The position numbers were made by a program, and so were the translations under genes. A DNA stretch of 64,000 bases from the NCBI GenBank assembly GCA_963383645.1, contig OY726572.1, positions 20,422,672 to 20,486,671 on the forward strand. The letters run 5' to 3'. Position 1 is the stretch's first letter, and every line of letters starts with the position of its first letter. Under the pieces are notes generated by a model. That model had not been told where the DNA came from, made no database searches, and worked only from the letters and a program-made list of their open reading frames with translations. This document shows positions 55,408 through 64,000 of the stretch, in pieces. This stretch comes from Muscardinus avellanarius. Its lineage: Eukaryota > Chordata > Mammalia > Rodentia > Gliridae.

Positions 55408-55989
55408 TTGATGACCATGACCTGTAATCCCAGTACTTGGGAGGCTGAGGCTGGAGGATGGCATATTCAAGACCAGCCTCAACAAGTAGTGAGACTCAAC
55501 CTAGCGAGATTCTGTTTCAAAATAAAAATAAAAAATTTGGACTGGGGTTGTAGCTCAGAGGTAGAATGCCCCTGGTGGAGCGACCGTATTTGTAAACATA
55601 CTTGTTAACTTAATTTTCGGTTCACGTAATAGGTACATATTTTCAGAAGTCAGGTAGTGAGTGCTTCACGGCTTTGATAGCAGCAGCTGCAGCAGCAAAA
55701 GCCCGTGCCCGCTAGTATCTTAACTTTCCCACAGTTTTTTTGCTTCTGCTTCTGTTACTCAATTCTGAATCCCTCGTCTTAATGCTTCTAACTTTTGAGG
55801 AACCTCATCTTAGAAAGTCTCTCTAGCCAGGCGCTGGGTCGCACACATTCCAGTGCTTGGGAGGCCAAGACAGGAAAACCATAGGGCACCTTCAGCAGTT
55901 TAGTGTGAGGCTATGTTTAAAAACGAAAGTAAAAGAGAGCTGAAGACTTAGCTCACAGGTAGAATGTGCCTAGTGCCAAAAAAGAAAAA
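55408..55989 (+). mobile_element. Old plus SINEs around a unique stretch
   Basis: SINE 55408-55575; unique 55576-55824 including a short CAG-rich run (55680-55696); SINE 55825-55989. Confidence 0.75.
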
Positions 55990-56019
55990 ATGTTGTCTCC
56001 CTATTTAAGATGAGAACTT

Positions 56020-56213
56020 TTTTTGGGGGGGGGGTGGTTCTAGAGACTGAGCCCAGGGACATTCTCTCTCTAAGCTACATCTCTGTCTCTAGTTTATTCT
56101 TCATTTTGAAGCAGGATCTCACTGAGTTGCTGAGACTCTCCTGCAGCCTGTGACCCTCCTGTCCCAGCTTCCTAACCACTGGGCTTACAGGTGTGTGTCC
56201 GCACGCCCAGCTG
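56020..56213 (-). mobile_element. Old minus SINE
   Basis: Starts with G10 in place of part of its tail; head 'ccgcacgcccagct'. Confidence 0.8.
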
Positions 56214-56280
56214 AGAATTGAACACTCTTTTATACCTTTGGACACTGGCACTTCCTCCTTCGTTTTCTCAAATAGTAGTA

Positions 56281-56652
56281 AATCAGGTATGGCACGGGCC
56301 TGTAATTATAGTACTTGGTAGATTGAGACGGATGGATTGCAGGTTTGAGGCCAGTGCATGGTAACTTAGAGAGACCCTGTTCAAAATAGAAAATAAGAGC
56401 CAGGCATGGTGGCACATGCCTGTTACCAATACTTGGGAGACTGAGAAGAGGGAGTCAGAGCCAGGCGCGGTGGCGCACTTGTATAATCCCCGCGCTTGGG
56501 AGGCTGAGACAGGAGGATCGCACAGGTTCGAAGCCAGCCTCAGCTACTTACTGAGGCTCTCAGCAACTTGGTGAGACCCTGTTTCCAAGTAAAATATAAA
56601 ATAGCTCTGGGATTATAGCCCAGAGGTACAAAAGCCCCTGGGTTCCACCCCC

Positions 56653-56692
<40 letters not shown>

Positions 56693-56937
56693 TTCTGGTG
56701 GGATATTAAACAATGCTCAAGGTAATTATCATAAGTGAATGAGTACCAGGCGTGGTGGCACTCTTTGTAATCCCAGCCTTGAGGATCTCGGTTCGCGGAC
56801 AGCCTCAGCTACTTAGTGAGGCCCTCTGCAACTCAGTGAGACCCTTTTTCAAAATAAAGACTAAAAAGTAGGGCAGGGCGTGTAGCTCGGAGGTCAAATG
56901 CCCTTGGGTTCCATCCCCAGACCCGCCAAAAAAAAAA
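56281..56937 (+). mobile_element. Plus SINE cluster
   Basis: Old B1 half 56281-56397; B1 head 56398-56458; type B 56460-56654 with (CA)n 56655-56691; type A 56746-56937 with a deleted head region. Confidence 0.85.
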
Positions 56938-57069
56938 GTAGTGATTGAGTAAAGGCATCTAAATTTCCCAGAAACCAGGGAGTGTGGCAGTTGGCTTGGG
57001 GAATGAGGAACTTTAGCACAAGGCTCTCATATTAAAGTTACTTTTTCCTAGATCTCTGTGTGTGTGTGT

Positions 57070-57326
57070 GTTTTTTTTTTGTTTGTTTGTTTTTGTTTTT
57101 TTTTTTGGTGGTACTTAAAGTTGAACTTGGGCATCCTGCCTCTGAGCTACAGCCCAGCCCCCGTCTTTTTTTTGGCTTTGAAACAGGGTTTCACTGGGTT
57201 ACTGAGAATCTCTGCAAGTTGCTGAAGGTCTCTTCAAATTGCTTAGGCTGGCCTTGAACCTACAGTCCTCCTGTCTTAGCCTCCCAAGTATTCGGATTAT
57301 AGGCTCTGCACCTACCACGCTCAGCT
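57070..57326 (-). mobile_element. Old minus SINE
   Basis: ID half and extended B1 half, T-rich tail. Confidence 0.8.
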
Positions 57327-57699
57327 CCTTTCTGTTTTATTTTAGTTATTTCTATTTTCTCTATCCTGTTTCAACATGGTTTAAGCTTAAAGAAGAGGGA
57401 AGTTGGGGAGGGCTGTAGGTAATTTTAGAGGGGTAGGAAATGAATTTTAGGCTAAATGGATGCATTTGGTAAACAAATAGCTTGGCACAGGGTTCCTTTC
57501 TGGACCAGGTGGTGGTAAATCAAGGGATGGAACTGCACTACAAAGGCAGTCTACTGTGCATATTAAATCTCTTTGATCATATATGGGAGCTGCCCTAGTA
57601 AATATAGATGAAAAGTGTGTCTAGGGTAGAGATGTTTATTTAGTCTGGTCTGTTTTCCTGGTTACTTGGTGAGATTATATTGGAGAGGGTAGAAGACAA
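57327..57699. other. Unique block
   Basis: Nothing recognised. Confidence 0.6.
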
Positions 57700-57981
57700 T
57701 TGCTTTTTGGGGGGAGGAGTACTGGGATTGAACCCAGGGGCATTCTACCTCCAAGCTGCACCCCCAGCCCTGTATTATTTTTACAGTGATACAGGGTCTC
57801 ACGAGATTAATTAAGAGTATCATTACTGCCTGTGCACGCTTGTAATCCCCGCGCTTGGGAGGCGGAGACAGGATCGCGCAGGTTCGAAGCCAGCCGCGCT
57901 GACTTAAGAGACCCTGTTTCCAAATAAAAATATAAAAAATAGGTCTGGGAGTGTAGCCCAGAAACCCCAGTACCACCAAAA

Positions 57982-58021
<40 letters not shown>

Positions 58022-58098
58022 TTACTTGGTGACACTCTTCTTGAACCTTGGTCTTCCTGTCTCAGCCTTCCAAGTATGGGGATTACTTCATTTCTTTT

Positions 58099-58145
<47 letters not shown>

Positions 58146-58534
58146 TGGTGGTACTGGGGTTCCTGGAAGCCCTTCTACCTCGGGCTACACTCCCAGACCC
58201 ATTTTTTATACTTTTTTTTATTTGGAAATAGGGTCTCTTAAGCCAGCGCGGCTGGCCTTGAACCTGCACTATCCTCCTGTCTTTGCCACCCAAACTCAGG
58301 GATTACGAGCATGTGCCGCCACGCCTGGCTTTTTTTTTTTTTTTTTTTTAACACAATATTGGAGATTGAACCCAGGGGCATTCTACCTCCCAGCTACATC
58401 CCCAGCCCTATTTTTTATTCTTTATTTTTGAAACAGGGTCTCACTAAGTAGCTGAGTCTGGCCGTGAACCTGTGATCCTCCTGGCTCAGCCTCCCAAATA
58501 CTGGAATTTCAAGTGTATGTCAGCAGGCTGGGCT
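57700..58534. mobile_element. Nested type C copies in a minus SINE, with (AT)n and (GT)n
   Basis: Minus outer 57700-57825 and 58025-58086; plus C 57826-57989 with (AT)n 57990-58018, flanked by tatcattact; minus C 58144-58330 with (GT)n 58101-58143; minus A 58331-58534. The two C copies are about 150 bases apart in opposite orientation. Confidence 0.85.
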
Positions 58535-58561
58535 GCTTCTTTTCTTTTGAAAGAAGAACTG

Positions 58562-58768
58562 GAGCCAGGCTTGGTGGTGCACGCTTGTAGTCCCCGCACT
58601 TGGGAGGCTGAGACCGGAGGATTGCACAGGTTCGAAGTGAGGCTCTCAGCAATTTAGCGAGACCCTGTTTCCAAATAAAATATAAAATAGGTCTGGGAGT
58701 ATAGCCCGGAGGTAGAAGGCCCCTGGGTTCCACCCCAGTACCACCAAAAATAAAAATAAAAATAAATC
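58562..58768 (+). mobile_element. Type B plus SINE
   Basis: Internal deletion of 'agcctcagctactta'; (AAAAT)n tail. Confidence 0.9.
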
Positions 58769-58895
58769 AAAGAACTGCCTTCAGTCCCCTAAAGGAACTT
58801 CATAGAGTGTTCTTCCATGCATTTGGGCTGAGAAACAAGGGAAGAAGGTTAGATTGCTATTTTGAGTCTTCATTCAGCTCTGCATGTACCATACT

Positions 58896-59125
58896 TTTGG
58901 GGGGAATTTTTTTTTATTTGTTTGTTTTTTTTTCTGTATTGGGGATTGAGCCCAGGGGCATTCTACCTCCGGGCTATTTTTCATTCTTTATTTTGAAACA
59001 GGGTCTCACTAAGTTGTGGAGGGCCTCACCAAGTAGCTGAGGCTGGCGGCGAACTGCCATCCTCCTGTCTCAGCCTCCCAAGGATTACAAGTGTGTGCTA
59101 CCACACCTAGCTTTGGAGGAATTAT
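58896..59125 (-). mobile_element. Type A minus SINE with target duplication
   Basis: 58908-59111; flanks tttggggggaatt and tttggaggaatt. Confidence 0.9.
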
Positions 59126-59239
59126 CTTTTGAACCCTAACTCATGGGAGCTAAATATGTGGAGATTTTCATGTCTGAAAATGTCATTCTTTTGTATTGGC
59201 TAGTTATTGGTTGAAAATACTTTTTGAAAACAGACATCG

Positions 59240-59660
59240 CTGCCAGGTGTGGCATACTTGGGAGGCCGAGACAGGATTGCAGGTTCAAAGCAAGCCTCAG
59301 CAATTTCATGAGACTGTTTCAGAATAAAAAATAAAATTGGGTTGGGATGTAGCTGGAGGTAGAATGCCCCTGAGTTCAATCCCCACTACCACAAAAAGCA
59401 AACCATAAAATAGGACTAGGGATATAGCTCAGAGGTAGAAAGCCTCTGGGTTAAGTTTTTAGTACTACACAAGAAGATATTGTCTTAGCTGGTTGTGATG
59501 GATATGCCTAAAATCCCAGTGCTTGGGAGACTGAGACAGGAGTATCAGAGGTTCAAGGTCAGCCTCAGCAACTGGGGTATAGATTGGAGGTAGAATGCCC
59601 TAGGGTCCAGTACCTAGCGCGCGCGCTTACACACACACGCACGCACGCACGCACATGCAC
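59240..59660 (+). mobile_element. Old plus SINEs ending in CG/CA repeats
   Basis: 59240-59398 followed by an extra ID half 59405-59468; SINE 59486-59617; (GC)n then (CACG)n 59618-59660. Confidence 0.8.
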
Positions 59661-59815
59661 CATTGTCTTTTTGTCTCCCAGAATCTAGTGTTAATATTAA
59701 GATGATATTGAGAGTTGTTCGTTTTTGATCCTAATGTGACTTAGTTTGTTTCTCTGAACTTTTTCCTGGGGGAGGGTAATAGGGATCGAAACTAGGAATA
59801 TACACCTCTAGCCCT

Positions 59816-59885
59816 TTTTTGGGGTGTGTGTGTGGTACTGGGGATAGAACCCAGAGGCACTGTACCTCCAGCCTATACCCCTTGT

Positions 59886-59922
<37 letters not shown>

Positions 59923-60043
59923 GGAAACGGTCTCACTAAGTTGCTGAGAGCCTCACTAGCTGAGGCTGGCTTTGAACCTGTGTGATCTTCCTGTCTCAGC
60001 CTCCCAAGCTTTGGGATTATAGGAGTGCGCCACCAAGCCCAGC
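59816..60043 (-). mobile_element. Type B minus SINE
   Basis: Long T28 run inside the linker; head 'ccaccaagcccagc'. Confidence 0.85.
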
Positions 60044-60650
60044 GATTTGTACCTTTAGACAGGCAGATATTACATTTGCTCTTCATAGTCCAGGCCCATT
60101 TTTATGTAAATAGGAATACTCAAAGCTGAATGAAGCAGGAACCTGTACCAGAAACCTTCTTCTGATTGTTCTTCCATTGCTCATGAGCAGAGCTTGGTTG
60201 TTAGGTTGATTCTTGGTAAGGTTGTATTCTTTTCTAGGTTTCAGGCAAAGGTCTCCATTCCAGGGCTGTGCACTGTTGGCTTGAGGCCTCTCCTTGTGTC
60301 CCCAGTAGGTCTGTTACAAATGCAGGCGTTGTTTGTGCTCTCCTACCTTTATCATTCTGTGTGCAACTAAAGCTTCTTTATCTGCTCTGGTTTTCAGTTT
60401 CTTTTTGTTTCTGGCCCAAAGGAATGTCCCTAGCTTTTGGAAAGGGTGTTTGATATATGCAGCATTTGCAGATGTTCCTAGTGGAGTAAGTTTCAGTTTA
60501 TTAAGTCTTCTCTGGAAGGTTGGATTAGATGACTTAATCTGTCTACAGATTACTTAGTATGGATTTCTGAATAGAGATACTAACCCTTTTTCCTACTTTA
60601 CTTTTTGCTAGCTATTTATTATTCAGTTTATAGCCTGCAAAGCAAATGGG
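60044..60650. other. Unique block
   Basis: About 600 bases of unique intron; nothing recognised. Open frames of 61-74 codons have no domain. Confidence 0.6.
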
Positions 60651-60866
60651 CTTTTTTTTTGTGTGTGGTTACTGGGGGTGGAACCCAGGGACTTTTCTAT
60701 ACTTTTCTATACCCAAGACCTATTTTATACTTTATTTTGGAAACAGGGTCACAGTAAGTTGCTGAGAGCCTCACTAAGTAGCTGAGGCTGGCTTCAAACC
60801 TGTGCTATCCTCCTCTCTCAGCCTCCCAAGTGCTGGGATTGATTACAGGCGTGGCTTGCAAATGGA
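60640..60866 (-). mobile_element. Type B minus SINE with target duplication
   Basis: 60651-60855; 'gcaaatgg' on both sides; contains a small duplication 'acttttctat'. Confidence 0.85.
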
Positions 60867-60906
60867 GGACTATTTTGCAGTCACTCACCTTAAGATGATA
60901 TAGTCA

Positions 60907-61058
60907 AAAAGCAGCTTCAGGGGCCGGGATGTAGCTCAGTGGCAAAGTGCCTGCTATGCAGGTATGGTGCTCTGGGTTCGATCTCCGGTTCCAAAAAAGA
61001 CCAAAAAAAAAAAAAAAAAAAAAGAACCCCTTTTTTAAAAAAAAAAAACGGCTTCAGA
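60907..61058 (+). mobile_element. Young ID element with intact Pol III boxes
   Basis: 60921-60992 with box A tagctcagtgg (60932-60942) and box B ggttcgatctc (60975-60985); the first and last seven bases (ggggccg/cggttcc) can pair with G-U allowed, like a tRNA acceptor stem. A-rich tail to 61024, T6 terminator at 61031-61036. Target duplication gcagcttcag/cggcttcag. Confidence 0.85.
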
Positions 61059-61231
61059 GTTCTCATAGAAAGGGTAAGAATGAGAACCAGAACTCTCTAA
61101 CGCCCTAATATTGTTTAATTTGCAGGTCAAGCCTTCATCTGGATTGATTTCAATGCACTTTTTTTCTTTCTCTAATAACACTTTTTTCACTCTGTCAAAA
61201 CCTAGAGGAGGTTACTTTTAAAATATTGGTA

Positions 61232-61443
61232 GGCCAGGCGTGGTCACGCACTTGTAATTCTGGTACATGGGAGGCTGAGACAGGAAGATCTTACATTTGC
61301 AGTCCCCAGTACTGCAAAAAAAAAAAAAAAAAAAAAAAAGATAAGGAGGGAATGGTAGTACATGCGAGGCTGAGACAGGATGATTGCCAAATTTAGGGCC
61401 AGCCTGGGTAACTTAAACAAGACTCTCTCATAGGATAGAGGTG
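61232..61443 (+). mobile_element. Two degenerate plus SINEs
   Basis: 61232-61341 is deleted from B1 to the ID end; 61345-61443 is a B1 half which resumes as an ID half at 61683. Confidence 0.75.
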
Positions 61444-61782
61444 TGTCTTTTTTTTTTTTTTTTTTTTTTGTGGTACTGGGGGTGGAACCCAGAGGCTTTC
61501 TACCTCCAGGCTATACTCCCAGACCTTTTTTATATTTTGTTTGGAAACAGGGTCTCGCTAAGTTGCTGAGAGCCTCACTCAGTAGCTGAAGCTGGCTTCG
61601 AACCCGTGCGATCCTCCTTGTCTCAGCCTCCCGAGCGTGGGGATTACAAGCGTGCGCCACCATGCCTGGCTTAGAGGTGTGTTCTAATGGTAGAGTGACC
61701 CTGGGTTCAATCCCCAGTCATGCACAAGTTGTGTGCGTGCGCACGCACGCGCACACACACACACACACTCACTCTCACACCA
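61437..61782. mobile_element. Minus type B SINE with perfect 11-base target duplication, then Z-DNA-prone tract
   Basis: Minus B 61448-61671 between tagaggtgtgt copies (61437-61447 and 61672-61682). The interrupted plus element continues 61683-61732 and ends in (GT/GC/AC)n 61733-61782 with a perfect palindrome gtgcgtgcgcacgcac. Confidence 0.9.
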
Positions 61783-61924
61783 AAAAAGAGAGAGGAAATG
61801 TTAAATTTCAACTATTAGCTGTTTAAAATTTTTGCTTTATTATTTCCTAACTTATAAAAATTGCTCTTTCAATGTGGTTATTTCTCATCCTGAATTTTAT
61901 ATTACTCAGTTTTAAAATTGTGGA

Positions 61925-62105
61925 TATCAGATGCTGTGGGCACAGCCTTGTAATCTCAGTACTTGGGAGGCTGATAGAGAATTGCAGGTTCAAGGGCGGC
62001 CTCAACAATTTAGCAAGACCCTCTTTTAAATAAAAGTCTAACTAAATGACTTAGGGTGTAGCTCAGAGGTAGAATGTCCCAGGGGTCAATCCCCAACACC
62101 TACCC
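61925..62105 (+). mobile_element. Old plus SINE close to exon 2
   Basis: Both halves recognisable, no A tail left. Confidence 0.75.
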
Positions 62106-62194
62106 TTCGAAATGAAATTATGACAGCTTTGCTCAGATTTGCATGCTTAGTGAATATCCAGAACCAAACAAACAAGTTTAAAAAGTATACATTT

Positions 62195-62285
62195 TCTTTT
62201 TCTTTCTTTGATGGTGCTAGGAATCAAACTTGGGACCTTGCACGTATTAAGCATGTGCTCTATCACGGAGTTATATTCCCAGTCC
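62195..62285 (-). mobile_element. ID element, minus, ~85 bases upstream of exon 2
   Basis: 'ggtgctaggaatcaaacttgggaccttgcac...aagcatgtgctctatcac' is a full-length ID in reverse, including the central region. Confidence 0.8.
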
Positions 62286-62371
62286 AAATAGAAGCATTTT
62301 TACTTTAGTAAATTTTATTATAGTAAACACAAAGCCACAATTACAATTTACTTTTTTTTTCTATGTTACAG

Positions 62372-62432
62372 GAATAGATTTTAAGATCAAAACAGTTGAA
62401 TTACAAGGAAAGAAGATCAAACTACAGATATG
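62372..62432 (+). CDS. RAB10: RAB10 coding exon 2 (end of codon 43 to part of Trp63)
   Basis: This 61-base exon completes Gly43 and reads [19 protein letters not shown] before ending after the first two bases of Trp63. It carries the rest of switch I, the interswitch beta strands, and the residue just before the DTAGQ switch II motif, which must lie in exon 3 outside the window. The acceptor is a pyrimidine tract at about 62350-62364 followed by ttacag. The donor is gtaagt at 62433-62438, an excellent match. The phase joins exon 1 exactly, giving STIG-IDFK without a stop. KTVELQGKK is Rab10-like, whereas Rab8A has RTIELDGKR. The exon is too short for an ORF scan, and is flanked closely by an ID SINE upstream and a MIR downstream. 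Confidence 0.97.
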
Positions 62433-62649
62433 GTAAGTGTTGCTAATTTATTTACATTATATAATAGCAGAAAGCCAGGTTTCTTAAGGTTTGGTAGAAA
62501 AATGCTTCCTTGTTACTTACATTCTATTAGATTTCCTTTTCTAAAGTATAAGTGATTAGGTGACCTTCCAGTGAAGTAAAAAAAATTATTGCCAAGAATT
62601 GTGGAGTCCCTGAACTCTAGCTAAATGTTTAATTTTTCTATTTGCTGCA

Positions 62650-62755
62650 TAAACTTGGGCAAGCTACATGTTCACTGTTAGACTTTTATATCTTCATGTG
62701 TAATGGAGTTAATTCTAACTATCTCAAAGAATTGTTGTAAGAAATACATGAAATG
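62650..62755 (+). mobile_element. MIR downstream of exon 2
   Basis: 'aaacttgggcaagctacatg...tatcttcatgtgtaatggagttaat...caaagaattgttgtaagaaatacatga' follows the MIR core and 3' order. Confidence 0.85.
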
Positions 62756-62972
62756 GCCGGGCAAGGTGACACAAGCGTGTGATCCCAGTACTTGGGAGGC
62801 TGAGACAGGAGGATCTCAGGTTCGCGGCCAGCCTCAGAGGTACTTGTCATGTCCTCCCCAATTTAATGAGACCCTGTCAAAATAAAGAATAGGGCTGGGG
62901 GTGTAACTTGGAAGAAGAATGCTCCTGGTTCAATCCCCAGCACCACAAAAAGAAAAGAAAAAAGAAAACAAG
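62755..62972 (+). mobile_element. Plus SINE
   Basis: Complete with GAAA tail; slightly rearranged B1 half. Confidence 0.85.
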
Positions 62973-62975
62973 AGG

Positions 62976-63131
62976 CTTTGTTTGTTTGTTTGTTTTGTGA
63001 TACTGTGGATGGAACCCAGGCTACCTTTGAGCTACATCCCCAGCCCTATTATTTTATTCTTTGTTTTGAAACGGTCTTATGGAGTTTCAAAGCGTCTCAC
63101 TAAGTAGCTGAGCCTATCCACGAACCGCAAT

Positions 63132-63196
<65 letters not shown>

Positions 63197-63387
63197 GGTA
63201 CTGACGGTGGAACCCAGGGGCTTTTCTACCTCTGGGCTATACTCCCAGACCTATTTTTTATACTTTATTTGGAAACAGGGTCTCACTAAGTTGCTGGGAG
63301 CCTTACTAAGTAGCTGAGGCTGGCTTCAAACCTCCAGTCTCAGCCTCCCAAGTGCTGAGATTACAAACGTGTGACCACGCCCTGCTT
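62976..63387 (-). mobile_element. Minus SINE cut by (GT)n plus type B copy
   Basis: Type A-like 62976-63135 lacks its head; (GT)30 63136-63195; minus B 63196-63387. Confidence 0.85.
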
Positions 63388-63452
63388 CTTAATGTGTTTT
63401 AAACTTTAGGAGGGTTTCAGGCTCTGGGTTTGATTCTCAGCAACACACACAG

Positions 63453-63506
<54 letters not shown>

Positions 63507-64000
63507 GGGGATAGAACCTAGAGGCATCCTACCTCCAACCTATACCTCTTATCCCTTTGTGGTTTTTTGTTTGTTCTTTGTTTTTGTTATTGTTCTGAAA
63601 TAGTCTTGCCAGGTGGCTAAAGAATCTAAGTTTCTGGATCTGGTCTTGAACTTGTAACCCTCCTGTCTCAGCCTCCCAAGTACTGGGATTATAGGCATGA
63701 GCCACTATGCCCACCCTTATCCTTCCTGCCTTCCTTTCCTTTCTTTTCTACTAAGGATTGAACCCAGGGCAAGTGCTCTATCATTTAGCTAAATCTCAAC
63801 CCTTTTTTAAGATTTATTTATTTTTGGCAGTACCAAGGATTGAATCCAGGGCCTACCACTGAGCTACATTCTCAGACCCAACCTTTTAAATTTTTATTCA
63901 TTATGTTTTGTTTTATTTTGAGATAGTCTTGCTAAGTTGCACTGGCTAGCCTCAAATTTGCAATCCTTCTGCCTCAGCCTGTTAAGTAGTTGGGATTAAT
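63388..64000. mobile_element. Old SINE pieces at the window end
   Basis: Plus ID fragment 63415-63440; (CA)n/(GT)n inverted tract 63440-63501; minus old SINE 63500-63716; minus IDs 63735-63800 and 63822-63885; minus B1 63890-64000 cut by the window edge. Confidence 0.8.

Larger units (their letters stand above)
27387..62371 (+). other. RAB10: RAB10 intron 1 (34,985 bases)
   Basis: Bounded by gtaaga at 27387 and a pyrimidine tract plus ttacag ending at 62371. It separates codon 43 into 1+2 bases. Its first ~1.65 kb is free of SINEs; the remainder is a mosaic of B1-ID SINEs, MIR, L2-like and L1 remnants and one solo LTR. No additional exon could be supported. Confidence 0.95.
62433..64000 (+). 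other. RAB10: Start of RAB10 intron 2
   Basis: Begins with gtaagt and runs to the window edge. It holds ~200 unique bases, a MIR, then SINEs and (GT)n tracts. Exon 3 (DTAGQ region) is not in the window. Confidence 0.9.

Overview
This is mammalian nuclear DNA. It holds the first two coding exons of RAB10 on the + strand: exon 1 at 27260-27386, exon 2 at 62372-62432, with canonical GT-AG junctions and matching phase. A CpG-island promoter at about 26430-27400 precedes exon 1. Positions 1 to about 25.8 kb are intergenic sequence upstream of RAB10, 27387-62371 is intron 1, and 62433-64000 is the start of intron 2. No other protein-coding gene could be supported.

Most of the remaining sequence is retroposons, dominated by one dimeric SINE design: a 7SL-derived B1 half (start near gccgggcgtggtgg) joined by an A-rich linker to a tRNA-Ala-derived ID half (gtgtagctcggaggtagaatgcccctgggttc...). 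B1-ID dimers of this kind (B1-dID) are known from sciuromorph rodents (squirrels, dormice, mountain beaver), so a rodent of that group is inferred; the species cannot be fixed by eye. Three subfamilies recur and are used as labels below. Type A has 'cagcatttggg', linker 'tttcaaaataaagaataaaaa', and an ID half often ending 'ccagacccgc'. Type B has 'ccccgcgcttggg', 'cgcaggttcgaagccagc', linker 'tttccaaataaaatataaaa', then 'taggtctgggagtatagcc'. Type C is a shortened B in which the segment from 'cagctacttagtgagg' to the second 'cttagtgagac' is replaced by 'gctggcttaagagac', with an ID half ending 'gggcttccaggaacccc'. C copies are the least diverged and often interrupt A/B copies, so C looks youngest. 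Older material includes solitary ID elements, 7SL/proto-B1 monomers, MIR, L2-like pieces, several L1 3'-end fragments, a 3' remnant of an endogenous retrovirus (2.14-3.39 kb), and a probable solo LTR (52.13-52.95 kb). SINE boundaries are read by eye and are good to roughly 5-10 bases.

Layout. 1-16.1 kb: SINE-dense, with an ERV remnant, a tandem ID-half array, L1 pieces, and unique blocks at 3.8-5.2, 11.7-12.2 and 14.3-15.4 kb. 16.1-25.8 kb: unique block, then nested SINE clusters. 25.8-27.4 kb: upstream promoter region, CpG island, exon 1. 27.4-29.0 kb: SINE-free start of intron 1. 29-62 kb: SINE clusters separated by unique, MIR and L1 blocks, including five SINEs inserted serially at one target (38.26-39.42 kb). 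62.37 kb: exon 2, followed by MIR and more SINEs.

The one gene encodes a Rab GTPase of exocytic membrane traffic. The rest of the window is mainly a record of SINE retroposition: nested copies with readable target-site duplications, repeated use of the same integration point, and microsatellites growing from SINE tails. I found no convincing new protein-based system.
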